DNA of 33,538 nucleotides. Origin: Hydrogenimonas sp. (GTDB lineage: Bacteria; Campylobacterota; Campylobacteria; Campylobacterales; Hydrogenimonadaceae). Of this stretch, positions 7,969 to 17,165 are shown in pieces. Position 1 is the first letter of the stretch. The number at the start of each line of letters is the position of its first letter. A program made the position numbers and the translations under genes. The notes below the pieces were generated by a model. The model did no database searches. It was not told where the DNA came from and saw nothing but the letters and a program-made list of their open reading frames with translations. The stretch is from the NCBI GenBank assembly GCA_015484905.1, contig WFUN01000026.1, forward strand, positions 1-33,538, written 5' to 3'.

Positions 7969-8567
7969 TCAGACGCTTCCTTTATCCATAGATAATTGCG
8001 CTTGCCGTGCGCTATAATCTCTATTTTACACCGCTGCATGCCTTCTATTTCGCTTTGAACCTTCTCTCCTTTGTAAAAGAGTATCTGGGTATTTTTGTCG
8101 ACAAAAGGGCGACACCACTCTATAAGAGTCTTCGTTTCTGCAACCGCACGGGATGTTATCATGTTGTATGGGCGCGGATCAAGCTCTTCGATGCGTCTGG
8201 CTTCCACGTTTACGTTTTCAAGGTTCAACTCAAGGCATATGAAGCGTAAAAATGAGGCACGTTTTTTTATCGGTTCGCATAGTGTGCACTCGGTATCCGG
8301 CAATACTACGGCAAGTACCATACCGGGAAATCCGGCTCCGGTCCCTATATCGAGCAAAGACTCAAACGGTGGCAAAAAAGTCAGAGGCCATATCGAATCC
8401 ATGATCTGCAAATGGATCTCTTCATATGTTTTGGAGCCTGTTAGATTGTGAATCCGGTTCCACTCCATCAGGCGTCTGGCGAATATATCGAGTCTTTCGA
8501 TGGAGGTGTCATCGAGCTTTGTCGAGAGCTGGTCCATGTTTCGGATTTTGGATTTTATACTTTTCAT
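7962..8567 (-). CDS. rsmG: 16S rRNA (guanine527-N7)-methyltransferase
   Basis: This SAM-dependent enzyme, formerly GidB, makes m7G527 in 16S rRNA. The SAM-binding motif LLDIGTGAGFPG is near residue 95, and the family segment MITSRAVAETKTLIEW follows. The length of 201 fits the shorter RsmG proteins. The start lies 5 bases after the ribA stop. Another in-frame ATG eleven codons in (MDQLSTKL) is possible. In Campylobacter jejuni the same neighbourhood order argF, hemB, ribA, gidB exists (from memory). Confidence 0.93.
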   Translation of the reverse strand: MKSIKSKIRNMDQLSTKLDDTSIERLDIFARRLMEWNRIHNLTGSKTYEEIHLQIMDSIWPLTFLPPFESLLDIGTGAGFPGMVLAVVLPDTECTLCEPIKKRASFLRFICLELNLENVNVEARRIEELDPRPYNMITSRAVAETKTLIEWCRPFVDKNTQILFYKGEKVQSEIEGMQRCKIEIIAHGKRNYLWIKEASEC

Positions 8568-8572
8568 CGTTT

Positions 8573-9151
8573 TTACAGCATATGCCCCATTTTACTCTTT
8601 TTGGTCTGCAGGTAGGATTCGTTGTGAGGGTTCGATTCAACGACGACAGGTATCCGTTTAGTTATCAGTATATCTTTGAGTCCTTCGATCTTTTTCGGAT
8701 TGTTGGTAAGCAGAGATATCTTTTCGATGCCGTAATGTCCAAGTATCTTTTCGACGATCTCGTAGGTACGCTCATCGCTGCTAAAGCCGAGCTGGTGGTT
8801 GGCCGCTACAGTATCTAAGCCTCTATCCTGCAGAGCGTAGGCGTTGACTTTGTTGAACAGACCTATGTTGCGCCCCTCTTGTCGTAAATAGATGATCATG
8901 CCTCCATGGTTTTGAATCATACGGAGTGCGAACTCAAGCTGTTCTCCACAATCACATTTTCTGCTTCCGAAGACATCGCCGGTAAGACACTCCGAATGCA
9001 CTCTGATCATGGGTATATCGGGAAGCGGATCTGTAAATATCGCCAGGTGTTCTTTGAAGCAGCCATTCTCCATACGCTCCTTGAATGCCTGTATTTTGAA
9101 GATCCCGAACTTGGTCGGCAAATCGGCGATATCTGAGATTTCAACATTCAT
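8573..9151 (-). CDS. ribA: GTP cyclohydrolase II
   Basis: This enzyme opens GTP in the first committed step of riboflavin synthesis. The zinc cysteines C55, C66 and C68 lie in the motif CLTGDVFGSRKCDC, and the catalytic/GTP-binding segment YLRQEGRNIGL follows. The length of 192 fits a stand-alone RibA without a DHBP synthase domain. The C-terminus (NPHNESYLQTKKSKMGHML) is typical of RibA. It is first in a minus-strand operon and divergent from hemB across 82 bases. GAGGAAAAG precedes the ATG at a rather long spacing. Confidence 0.95.
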   Translation of the reverse strand: MNVEISDIADLPTKFGIFKIQAFKERMENGCFKEHLAIFTDPLPDIPMIRVHSECLTGDVFGSRKCDCGEQLEFALRMIQNHGGMIIYLRQEGRNIGLFNKVNAYALQDRGLDTVAANHQLGFSSDERTYEIVEKILGHYGIEKISLLTNNPKKIEGLKDILITKRIPVVVESNPHNESYLQTKKSKMGHML

Positions 9152-9233
9152 TCGTTACTTTTCCTCAACTTTTGGTAAAATACTGCTTTTCCGTAGGTCG
9201 GACTGCGATTATATCATACCGTAAAGGGTGACC

Positions 9234-10199
9234 ATGTTTACACGATTCAGACGCAAAAGACTCAATCCCGTTTTAAGGAATCTGGTACGTGAAACCGTTC
9301 TTGTTCCGGACGATTTTATCTATCCTCTGTTCATAAAGAGAGGAGAGGGTATAAAAAATGAGGTCGCCTCCATGCCCGGAGTGTACCAGATGAGTATAGA
9401 CGAGGCGATAAAGGAGTGCGATACTCTAAAAACACTGGGATTGAAATCTATCATCCTTTTTGGCATACCGGATATCAAGGATTCCGTAGGAAGCGATGCT
9501 ATGTGCGAACATGGAGTTATAGCCACGGCGTTACGCGCACTGAAAGAGGCACATCCGGATATGCTGATCATAACCGACCTGTGCTTTTGTGAGTATACCG
9601 ATCATGGCCATTGCGGCGTGCTCGATCCGAAACTGAAAACGGTAGACAACGACATCACTCTCAAAAACCTTGCCGCTCAGGCGATAGTGCACGCCAAAGC
9701 CGGTGCCGATATGATTGCCCCGAGTGGAATGATGGATGGAATGATAACGGCCATAAGAGAGGGGTTGGATTCCGCCGGTTTTACCCATATACCCATAATG
9801 AGCTATTCGACGAAGTTTGCCAGCGCATACTACGGACCTTTCAGGGATGTGGCGGAGTCGAGTCCGAGTTTCGGAGATAGAAGAAGCTATCAGATGGATC
9901 CGGCAAACCGCCGTGAAGCCCTGCTCGAAAGTCTGGCGGATGAAGAGGAGGGGGCCGATATACTTATGGTGAAACCGGCGCTTGCATATATGGACATTAT
10001 AAGAGATATAAGAGAGTCGAGCAACCTGCCTCTGGCCGTCTACAACGTCAGCGGCGAGTACAGTATGCTGAAGATGGCCGCCCGTGCCGGGGTTATTGAT
10101 TATGAAAAAGTGATGATGGAGACACTTCTTGGGTTCAAACGCGCCGGAGCGGATATAATTATTACATACCATGCCAAAGAGGCTGTAGCGTTTTTATAA
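9234..10199 (+). CDS. hemB: delta-aminolevulinic acid dehydratase (porphobilinogen synthase)
   Basis: It condenses two 5-aminolevulinates to porphobilinogen in heme synthesis. The zinc site [14 protein letters not shown] supplies C117, C119 and C127, so this is a zinc-type enzyme. The two active-site lysines are K194 ([16 protein letters not shown]) and K247 ([11 protein letters not shown]). I start at the ATG 9234 (321 residues) because AAAGGG sits about 6 bases upstream. The in-frame GTG at 9228 has that Shine-Dalgarno directly against it. The next gene, argF, follows after 87 bases. Confidence 0.95.
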   Translation: MFTRFRRKRLNPVLRNLVRETVLVPDDFIYPLFIKRGEGIKNEVASMPGVYQMSIDEAIKECDTLKTLGLKSIILFGIPDIKDSVGSDAMCEHGVIATALRALKEAHPDMLIITDLCFCEYTDHGHCGVLDPKLKTVDNDITLKNLAAQAIVHAKAGADMIAPSGMMDGMITAIREGLDSAGFTHIPIMSYSTKFASAYYGPFRDVAESSPSFGDRRSYQMDPANRREALLESLADEEEGADILMVKPALAYMDIIRDIRESSNLPLAVYNVSGEYSMLKMAARAGVIDYEKVMMETLLGFKRAGADIIITYHAKEAVAFL

Positions 10200-10286
10200 G
10201 AAAATATCATAGACACAATTTTAAAAAAAACTCAGCGAATATACCGTTTTTTTCAACCTAAAACGCGAAATCGCAAAGGATAAATT

Positions 10287-11216
10287 ATGCGACACTTTCT
10301 ATCGCTTAAAGACTTTACCAAAGAAGAGATTCTACAGATGATAGAGCTGGGCCTGCGCGTAAAGGCCGAGGTAAAAGCAGGACGTTATACTCCGTACCTT
10401 GAAAAACAGGTGCTTGCCATGATTTTTGAAAAAAGCAGCACTCGGACGAGAGTCAGTTTTGAAACGGGTATCTTTCAGCTTGGCGGTACAGGCCTTTTCC
10501 TCTCGTCACGCGATATCCAGCTGGGACGTGGAGAGCCGATGAAAGACACCGCACGTGTAATTTCGCGTATGTGTGATATGGTCATGATACGTACATATAA
10601 ACAGGAGAAGCTTGAAGAGTTTGCAAACTTTTCCGATATACCCGTCATAAATGGCCTGACCGATATGTATCATCCGGTTCAGCTTATGGCGGACTATATG
10701 ACCATGATCGAACATGGTAAAGACAAAAGACCGATAGTGGCATATGTAGGTGATGGAAACAATATGGCCCACAGCTGGCTGATGCTTGCATCGAAGATGG
10801 GGTTTGAGCTTCGCATAGCCACGCCCAAAGGGTATGAGTGTAATGCTGCTGTTGTAGCCGATGCCGCGGAATTTGCCAAAACGAGCGGTGCCGTGATAGA
10901 ATTTACCAACGATCCCAAAGATGCGGTCTGTGGAGCGGATGTCGTTACCACCGATACCTGGGTCTCAATGGGCAGCGAAGAGGAGAAGGATAGGCGTATT
11001 AAAGATTTTTCGGGATATACTGTAGACAGCGAAATGATGAAACTCGCACGTGCAGATGCAATTTTTCTGCACTGTTTGCCGGCATATCGCGGGCTAGAAG
11101 TTACAGAAGAGGTTCTCGAGAGTGATCAGAGTGTGGTTTTCGATGAGGCCGAAAACAGGCTGCATGCCCAAAAAGGGGTAATGGTGTGGCTAAATGAAAA
11201 ACGTTTAGAGGCATAA
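10287..11216 (+). CDS. argF: ornithine carbamoyltransferase
   Basis: It makes citrulline from ornithine and carbamoyl phosphate in arginine synthesis. The carbamoyl-phosphate motif SSTRTR is at residues 50-55, [12 protein letters not shown] follows in mid-protein, and HCLPAYRG, carrying the ornithine-side catalytic cysteine, is near residue 264. The length of 309 is normal. AAAGGATAAATT precedes the ATG. The stop codon shares one base with an ATG of the downstream UPF0763 frame. A biosynthetic rather than catabolic role is inferred from the absence of arcA/arcC nearby. Confidence 0.95.
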   Translation: MRHFLSLKDFTKEEILQMIELGLRVKAEVKAGRYTPYLEKQVLAMIFEKSSTRTRVSFETGIFQLGGTGLFLSSRDIQLGRGEPMKDTARVISRMCDMVMIRTYKQEKLEEFANFSDIPVINGLTDMYHPVQLMADYMTMIEHGKDKRPIVAYVGDGNNMAHSWLMLASKMGFELRIATPKGYECNAAVVADAAEFAKTSGAVIEFTNDPKDAVCGADVVTTDTWVSMGSEEEKDRRIKDFSGYTVDSEMMKLARADAIFLHCLPAYRGLEVTEEVLESDQSVVFDEAENRLHAQKGVMVWLNEKRLEA

Positions 11217-11227
11217 TGGAGATTGTC

Positions 11228-11722
11228 ATGAAAAACCTGAAGAACATCCCTTCGGAGCAGCAACTAAAAGAGATAGAGGCTGTAGCGAAACGGCTTGGTA
11301 TGCCAAAGCCGTCCGAACGGCCGGTGATGCAGATAATACCTGGCGAAGACGAAAATCGTAAAATACTCGAGCTGAAACGCGGCAGCTGGAGCGATGAACA
11401 ACCCTGGTTTATCATAGATGAAGAGGGTAGACTTCTCGTACTCTCCACCGCCGAAACCATGGCGACCATTATGAACTCTTTGCAGCATATGGGAGAAGAG
11501 GTCTTCAAAGCGCGTCTTGAGCGGGCGATAGCCAAAGAGCTGCCTATAGATTTTCACGATGTATGGGTGGTCGCCATGCATGAACTGCAGCAACGTATGA
11601 AAGAGGGAAAAGTGGCCCAGAGTGTCGATCTGGATACTCTTGTAAAAAAAATAAAACAGAAACATCCGAACCTTTTTTACTCTTTGAAAGATCTTCAGAT
11701 CGATGAGGGAGATAGAGTTTAG
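11228..11722 (+). CDS. UPF0763 (DUF2603) family protein
   Basis: This is a 164-residue cytoplasmic protein of a family I know only from Campylobacterota. Matching family landmarks are PWFIIDEEGR near residue 58, LERAIAKELPIDFHDVWVVAM in the middle, and IKQKHPNLFYSL near the end. Function is unknown. I choose the ATG at 11228 because GGAG lies 7 bases upstream; the ATG at 11216, overlapping the argF stop, has no such site. The gene follows argF as it does in Campylobacter jejuni (from memory), so it is probably in the argF operon. Confidence 0.85.
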   Translation: MKNLKNIPSEQQLKEIEAVAKRLGMPKPSERPVMQIIPGEDENRKILELKRGSWSDEQPWFIIDEEGRLLVLSTAETMATIMNSLQHMGEEVFKARLERAIAKELPIDFHDVWVVAMHELQQRMKEGKVAQSVDLDTLVKKIKQKHPNLFYSLKDLQIDEGDRV

Positions 11723-11857
11723 ACTCTTTCCTCTCTTTGTGATCTGCCATAAAAAATCTCCCGGCATTTTCGGTAAAAATCTCTTTTTGTAATTTGCCCC
11801 CAAAGCTTTGTATCAAAATTATAGAAGAGTATTATCACTCATGTTGAAGAATTTAAG

Positions 11858-11885
11858 TTGGTATTTATTACAATTTAATTATAAA
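11858..11885 (+). promoter_or_regulatory. promoter of the multiheme cytochrome gene
   Basis: TTGGTA (11858-11863) and TATAAA (11880-11885) have a 16-base spacer in a very AT-rich stretch. The predicted start near 11892 leaves a short leader with AAAGGAGA 5 bases before the ATG at 11915. A second AT box (TAGAAT, 11893-11898) would start transcription inside the ribosome binding site and is less likely. Confidence 0.45.
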
Positions 11886-11914
11886 CAATAATTAGAATAC
11901 TTAAAGGAGATATC

Positions 11915-14308
11915 ATGAGGAGTGTTCAGAAAATCTCTTCTTTTCTTTCATTTTCGCTGACGGCACTTTTTTGTACCGCATCTTTGGCATACGGCAGTAC
12001 AGAAAACGGAGTGGATATGAAAGGATATCCGAAAGAGCCGCCTTTTGGATTTTCAAAGATTGAGCCTTCCAAAAAGGTGAAAGGTTATTACGAGCCTGTC
12101 AACGCCTACAATATTTTTGTAAACTACGAACTTGGAATGCACTGTGTCGGATTTGACATAAGCTACTGCTGTGTAATTCCTCCATACAACTCCATTCAGG
12201 CACAGGTTGTCCGCTCCGGGATAGACGGAACTTCGCCACGCCTTCTTTCGCCTTCCGACGGTATAAAACTTTACTATTATACGAAAGACAACTCCTACAG
12301 CGAAGGTAACAAAATGCGCTACTGGTCGGTACCGAAAGATGTCGACGGTGACGGACATTTCGATTCTGCCGGAGACAATATGGCAAACTATGTATGGACT
12401 CACCTTTTCATATACAAAGATCTGGAGGGAACGATACCTGCCGGTGCGAAAGATAAAGATAGACTGAGAATAGGCCAACAGATAAAGGTACGTTTCGATT
12501 CTGGGCCGAGCGGCAAGCCTATGGCGGGCGGTTATATGGATTACGCCGGTGAAGACGGATCCAATGTCGTCTTCACCGACACACTTGTTCCGGCTGTAAA
12601 AAATGTGCCTCTTGCCCTTACCGCATCCTATATTTGGGATGCGCTCGGACTTCCGCTTACGGCGTTCAACGACAGCAGAAGACATGGCACAATACGTTCT
12701 GTGACCGAGAGAGAATTTCAGCCGTTTCAGTATTCCACGGTGCAGCTTCATACTTCGGACGGAAAGCCTCTTTTGAATGGACAAAAAAGGGTTATAGAGT
12801 ATTTCGGTACCAATCCTGTCGATATTCCGAACTGTTATGTCTGTCATTCCCGTCAGGGGAAGGCGGCTCAGATGGCGAGAGACGAAGGGCTTGAATATTC
12901 GGACAAAGAGTACGCTTACTGGAAAAGCTATCCCGATACGAGTGAATATATGGCGCGTCTTTCCGAGGCGTCAATCAACATTCTATCCCTGCACGATGCA
13001 CATCACGGGACGGATTTTCTTTCCGACTACAAGCCGGATGCACCGGGAAACAGATTGGGCAAAGTGGGCCCTGTCAACTGTGCAGACTGCCATGGAGACA
13101 ACATTTCCGGTAATCTCGAGTCTCCGAGGCCCACTTCTACCGGTTATAAAACGGTAAAAGCCAAGCCGCTTACGGAGGCTGTACACGGTTTCCACCTCGC
13201 AATTGTTCCAATGCCGGATGCCGCGGGCAGAAGCCAGGCATGCCAGGCATGTCATCCTACGCATTTTCAGGATCCTTCCATGAACGATGAGACAAACCCA
13301 TTCAGGGTTTTTGACCGTTATGGAAATGCACGCTTTGGCAAAAAGGATGTAAGGGAGAGCGGAGGTGGATGCTATGTACGTCGCGATGCACACTCCAACC
13401 CCGATGCGAAACCACCTTTTTTCCTGAATGAGTATGGAAAATACCTGCTTGAAGAGGTGAGTATGAAGGATGAGCATGGCAAGCCGGTTGAAAAGTTGCG
13501 CGGGCTCTACTGTACCAACTGCCATAACAAGATAGCGCAGACGTTTTATTATACCGACGATCTGAAAAATGCGCAGAATCTGGAAGGAAAGACCCTGCGC
13601 AACAGATCTCTGGATGAGATAATAGGAGCGATGACAGGCGGAGACAAAAAAAGATTTGTCGAATTGGCTGATCCAAGAACGACCGGAAACAATGAGGTTT
13701 TGAAATATTACAGTGAGCACACATCTATGACCCTTGTCAAAAACGTTGCCCAAAAAGGATTGGATCTGAAGCCATGGAACAATCCTGCAGGCAAAGCGGT
13801 ACCATACAGTGCGGTTTCAGGAGGCAGTGACTGGTGGCTGAGCGCTTCCGAACCACATTGTGCCGACTGTCATACAGCGCCGTTTGTGGAGAGCATGGGA
13901 GGCGGATACTTTCCTATCGACCAGCCTAACAAACTTTCACTATACCGCTATTCGAAAGCGCATGGAGATCTTGCATGCCAAAGCTGCCACGAATCTATTC
14001 ATGGACTCTATTCAACCCGATATGATGGACCGAAAAAAAGTGTGGATATTACAACGCATGAGCAGGCACTTCAATACAGCCCCGATGGTGAATATACCGG
14101 GCCGGTAACATGTGCGGCATGTCATACGGTAAACAGAAAAGGTGTGCCTGTGGAGCTTGCTGGAACGGAGTATGAAGAGGATTATTGGGCTTCAGTGACT
14201 CTTGCCCACTTTATGCGTTCAGGTGACCAGAAACTCTCCATCGAAGAGCTTGTGAAGAGATACCCATACGATAAATCGAGCGCTATAGTGAAAAAAGGGT
14301 GGAAGTAG
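11915..14308 (+). CDS. secreted seven-CXXCH multiheme cytochrome c
   Basis: The 797-residue protein has a Sec signal peptide (about residues 1-27, ending SLAYG). Seven CXXCH heme attachment motifs begin at residues 307, 389, 443, 533, 649, 688 and 733, so it should be periplasmic or outer-surface and carry up to seven hemes c. The N-terminal 300 residues contain no heme motif. They hold a Cys-rich stretch around residues 73-92 (LGMHCVGF, YCCVIPPYN) that I remember from large cytochrome-associated proteins in other phyla. Catalytic function is not recognisable: no MtrC, octaheme nitrite/hydroxylamine or tetrathionate reductase signature was evident. Monocistronic in appearance, it sits between UPF0763 and hemN. 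Confidence 0.85.
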   Translation: MRSVQKISSFLSFSLTALFCTASLAYGSTENGVDMKGYPKEPPFGFSKIEPSKKVKGYYEPVNAYNIFVNYELGMHCVGFDISYCCVIPPYNSIQAQVVRSGIDGTSPRLLSPSDGIKLYYYTKDNSYSEGNKMRYWSVPKDVDGDGHFDSAGDNMANYVWTHLFIYKDLEGTIPAGAKDKDRLRIGQQIKVRFDSGPSGKPMAGGYMDYAGEDGSNVVFTDTLVPAVKNVPLALTASYIWDALGLPLTAFNDSRRHGTIRSVTEREFQPFQYSTVQLHTSDGKPLLNGQKRVIEYFGTNPVDIPNCYVCHSRQGKAAQMARDEGLEYSDKEYAYWKSYPDTSEYMARLSEASINILSLHDAHHGTDFLSDYKPDAPGNRLGKVGPVNCADCHGDNISGNLESPRPTSTGYKTVKAKPLTEAVHGFHLAIVPMPDAAGRSQACQACHPTHFQDPSMNDETNPFRVFDRYGNARFGKKDVRESGGGCYVRRDAHSNPDAKPPFFLNEYGKYLLEEVSMKDEHGKPVEKLRGLYCTNCHNKIAQTFYYTDDLKNAQNLEGKTLRNRSLDEIIGAMTGGDKKRFVELADPRTTGNNEVLKYYSEHTSMTLVKNVAQKGLDLKPWNNPAGKAVPYSAVSGGSDWWLSASEPHCADCHTAPFVESMGGGYFPIDQPNKLSLYRYSKAHGDLACQSCHESIHGLYSTRYDGPKKSVDITTHEQALQYSPDGEYTGPVTCAACHTVNRKGVPVELAGTEYEEDYWASVTLAHFMRSGDQKLSIEELVKRYPYDKSSAIVKKGWK

Positions 14309-14412
14309 CTTTTGGGATGTGGGATGTAGGGGGGATGGAGAGGTATATTGAACTATTTACGGCGGTTTAGCACTTATTTATGGAAATTATGGGAAAATGC
14401 ACTCAATTTTAC

Positions 14413-14432
14413 TGCCGCGTAAAGGTGCGGCA
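14413..14432 (+). promoter_or_regulatory. hairpin just upstream of the hemN ribosome binding site
   Basis: TGCCGC (14413-14418) and GCGGCA (14427-14432) can pair, with an 8-base loop. The stem ends two bases before AAGGAG (14434-14439), the hemN Shine-Dalgarno, so it could modulate initiation. No T-run follows, which argues against a terminator. The rest of 14309-14412 shows only a short G-rich patch and no recognisable promoter. Confidence 0.35.
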
Positions 14433-14449
14433 TAAGGAGTGGCTATACC

Positions 14450-15817
14450 ATGATAGATTTCAAGCAGTTCATCAAGTACTCCAGGCCGGGGCCGCGTTAT
14501 ACCAGTTATCCGACTGCGGTGGAGTTTAGCGAAGATTTTACATATGAGAGATACCTGGAGAAACTGGGTGGACGCGATACGAGAAAACCCCTTTCTATAT
14601 ACATACATCTTCCCTTCTGCCGAAGTGCCTGCTATTTTTGCGGATGCAATGTGGTGTTTACTTCCAAAGAGGAGAAGAAGGTACGCTACATAGACTATCT
14701 CAAACGAGAATTCAAGATACTCGCTTCGAGCATGGATACCTCCAGTGAAGTGGTGCAGTTCCATTTTGGAGGCGGTACTCCGACCTTTTTCAGCGCAAAA
14801 CAGCTTGATGATATCATGACGACTCTAAAAAGCCACTTTCCGAAATTTACACCGGATGCGGAAGTCAGCTGTGAAATAGATCCCCGTTTTTTCAATGAAG
14901 AGCAGATGAAAGTGCTCAAAAAACACGGCTTCAGCCGTATTAGTTTCGGTGTACAGGATTTTGAACCTGTGGTACAGCAGGCGGTTCACCGGATACAGCC
15001 GTATGACATTACAAAAGAGGCGGTAGATCTGGCCAGGGCCTATGGGATAAAGAGTATAAACATAGACCTTATTTATGGCCTTCCTTTCCAGACGCTTGAA
15101 AGCTTCAAAAAAACTCTTGAACTGGCGCGCTCTCTCGATCCGGACCGGCTGGCCGTATTCAACTATGCACATGTGCCTTGGCTCAAAAAGACGATGAGAA
15201 AGCTCGATGAGACGACTATTCCCAGCCCCGATGTGAAGCTGGCTATCTTGCAGTATACGATAGATTACTTTACCGCCAATGGATACAAGATGATAGGTAT
15301 GGACCATTTTGCCAAACCGGATGACGAACTGTTCAGAGCGATAGAAAAAGGGGAGCTGCACAGAAATTTTCAGGGTTACACCACCAGAGGAGGTGTGGAT
15401 CTGCTCGGAATAGGTCTTACCAGTATCGGTGAAGGAGAAGACTACTACGCTCAAAACTACAAGGATCTACCGGAGTATGAAGCGGCCATCGATGCCGGCA
15501 GGCTCCCCTTTTGGCGTGGTATAGAACTGAGCGAAGACGACCGTATAAGAAAAGAGGTTATTATGGATCTGATGAGTAACTTCAAGCTCGATATCAAAAA
15601 AATAGAGAAACAGTTTGGCATAGATTTTAAAAGATATTTTGCCGATGCTCTCGAAGAGCTAAAGCCGATGGTACAAGAGGGTCTCGTTCATATAACGAAC
15701 GACGCCATTACAGTTTCACAGACCGGAACGCTTGTTATTAGAAACATTGCAATGCCGTTTGATGCATATATGCAAAAACATGCTGAAAGCAAAAAAACTT
15801 TCAGTAAAACCGTATAA
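14450..15817 (+). CDS. hemN: oxygen-independent coproporphyrinogen III dehydrogenase
   Basis: This radical-SAM enzyme makes protoporphyrinogen IX anaerobically in heme synthesis. The 4Fe-4S cluster motif CRSACYFCGC supplies C57, C61 and C64, with C66 as in true HemN. FHFGGGTPTF is the SAM/GGE-type motif, and the N-terminal KYSRPGPRYTSYPTA segment is diagnostic of HemN against HemW. The length of 455 is normal. It has a strong AAGGAG and is followed by the Fe-S protein gene after 67 bases. It would supply heme to the cytochromes encoded nearby, although that is context rather than proof. Confidence 0.95.
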   Translation: MIDFKQFIKYSRPGPRYTSYPTAVEFSEDFTYERYLEKLGGRDTRKPLSIYIHLPFCRSACYFCGCNVVFTSKEEKKVRYIDYLKREFKILASSMDTSSEVVQFHFGGGTPTFFSAKQLDDIMTTLKSHFPKFTPDAEVSCEIDPRFFNEEQMKVLKKHGFSRISFGVQDFEPVVQQAVHRIQPYDITKEAVDLARAYGIKSINIDLIYGLPFQTLESFKKTLELARSLDPDRLAVFNYAHVPWLKKTMRKLDETTIPSPDVKLAILQYTIDYFTANGYKMIGMDHFAKPDDELFRAIEKGELHRNFQGYTTRGGVDLLGIGLTSIGEGEDYYAQNYKDLPEYEAAIDAGRLPFWRGIELSEDDRIRKEVIMDLMSNFKLDIKKIEKQFGIDFKRYFADALEELKPMVQEGLVHITNDAITVSQTGTLVIRNIAMPFDAYMQKHAESKKTFSKTV

Positions 15818-15884
15818 CATTAACGTTGATTGAGAGGAATTCCATTGAAGAGATTCTGTCATAGATTGATTCGAAAGAGTATAA

Positions 15885-17165
15885 ATGTTTAACTATACTT
15901 CCATAAGCGACGAGTGCATAAAATGCGGAAAGTGCATTCCTGTGTGCACGATTCATCAGATAAACCCGGATGAAACAACAAGTCCGCGCGGTTTCATCGA
16001 CCTGCTTGGGGCCCACGAAAGAGGAGAGCTGGATATAGACAGAAATGCCAAGCAGATATTCGAGAGCTGTTTTTTGTGTACCAATTGCGTGGATGTATGC
16101 CCTAAAGATCTGCCTACGGATATGGTTATAGAAGAGGCACGAAAAGAGATTGCAGACAAATATGGTATAGCGTGGTTCAAACGCCTCTTCTTTTTTCTTC
16201 TGCGTCATCGTAAAATCATGGATATCGCCAGCAAATTGGGATATGTCTTCAAATCCTGCGCCGTAAGAACAGATGAGAAAAGAGGAGGTTTGATTCCACG
16301 CTTCAACCTTCCGATAATCAAAAAAGATAGACTGCTTCCATCGATGGCAAGCACCAGCGTGCTCAATTCGTATCCTGAAAATATCGACCATGGTGGCAAG
16401 AGGCGTGTAGCCATTTTCATAGGTTGCCTTGCAAACTACAATTACACAGATATAGGTCATGGGCTGGTGAAAATCCTCAAGAGACTGGAGATAGATATCT
16501 TTTTTGCAAAAGAGCAGAAGTGTTGTGCCGCGCCTGCGTATTTCACCGGTGATTTTAAAACGGTTGAAGTCCTCTCGAAACAGAATATAGAGTATTTTGA
16601 AAGCTTCATAGATAGAGTGGATGCCATCATAGTGCCTGAAGCCACATGCTCTGCAATGATAAAGCACGATTGGGCAGTTTTTTTCAGAAACAGGGGCGAA
16701 GAGGAGTGGGCCATGCGTGCGCAGAGGCTCAGTGAGAAGATTTTCATGGCGACGGAGTGGCTTGCGAACCATACCGAACTTTCCTCATTGCTTGAAAAGA
16801 GCGGAGTTGTCGGTGACCTGCTTGTAACCTATCACGATCCGTGCCATGCAAGAAAGGTACAAAATATCTATAAAGAGCCAAGAGAGCTGATAGGGCGTAA
16901 CTATCGTATGAAAGAGATGAGTGATCCCAACCGATGCTGCGGTTTTGGAGGAGTTACCATACAGACTGAGAAATTTCATCTGGCTGAAGCGGCAGGTAAG
17001 CCGAAAGCGGCGATGATAGATGAAACAAAAGCCGATATAGTGGCAGCCGAGTGCAGTGCATGCAGGATGCAGATAGGCAATTCACTTTATCAGGCGGAGT
17101 CTAAGGCGATATTCAAGAATCCAATAGAGCTCATAGCGGATGCATTGGAAAAAAGTGGCAAATAA
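15885..17165 (+). CDS. GlpC/GlcF-like (Fe-S)-binding oxidoreductase subunit
   Basis: The N-terminus has two 4Fe-4S ferredoxin motifs: C11, C14, C17, C21 and C62, C65, C68, C72. Two CCG domains follow, with QKCCAAPAYFTGD and HDPCHARK...RCCGFGG. This is the layout of GlpC, GlcF, LutA and HdrD-type subunits, which pass electrons from a flavoprotein dehydrogenase to the quinone pool or a heterodisulfide-like centre. No flavoprotein partner is encoded in the window, so substrate is open. The ATG has only a weak AAAGAG. A 15-codon TTG-initiated mini-ORF (15845-15892) with a better GAGAGG ends across the start codon and may couple translation. Confidence 0.85.
   Translation: MFNYTSISDECIKCGKCIPVCTIHQINPDETTSPRGFIDLLGAHERGELDIDRNAKQIFESCFLCTNCVDVCPKDLPTDMVIEEARKEIADKYGIAWFKRLFFFLLRHRKIMDIASKLGYVFKSCAVRTDEKRGGLIPRFNLPIIKKDRLLPSMASTSVLNSYPENIDHGGKRRVAIFIGCLANYNYTDIGHGLVKILKRLEIDIFFAKEQKCCAAPAYFTGDFKTVEVLSKQNIEYFESFIDRVDAIIVPEATCSAMIKHDWAVFFRNRGEEEWAMRAQRLSEKIFMATEWLANHTELSSLLEKSGVVGDLLVTYHDPCHARKVQNIYKEPRELIGRNYRMKEMSDPNRCCGFGGVTIQTEKFHLAEAAGKPKAAMIDETKADIVAAECSACRMQIGNSLYQAESKAIFKNPIELIADALEKSGK

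Noticed and set aside
8626-8640. GGGTTCGATTC resembling a tRNA T-arm
   Set aside because: It lies inside ribA, with no acceptor, D or anticodon arm around it.
9228-9233. GTG start for hemB
   Set aside because: The AAAGGG ribosome binding site would overlap the codon; ATG at 9234 has proper spacing.
12053-12847. 264-residue minus-strand open frame
   Set aside because: It is the antisense shadow of the cytochrome gene; the sense frame has a signal peptide and seven heme motifs.
13368-13392. GGGCYVRRDAH in the cytochrome as an eighth heme site
   Set aside because: There is only one cysteine, with no CXXCH or CX3-4CH spacing, so heme c attachment is not supported.
14318-14340. G-rich patch after the cytochrome gene as a G-quadruplex
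   Set aside because: The G runs are short and uneven; only one run is longer than three.
15801-16772. 323-residue minus-strand open frame
   Set aside because: It lies opposite the Fe-S protein gene, whose cysteine motifs prove the sense frame.
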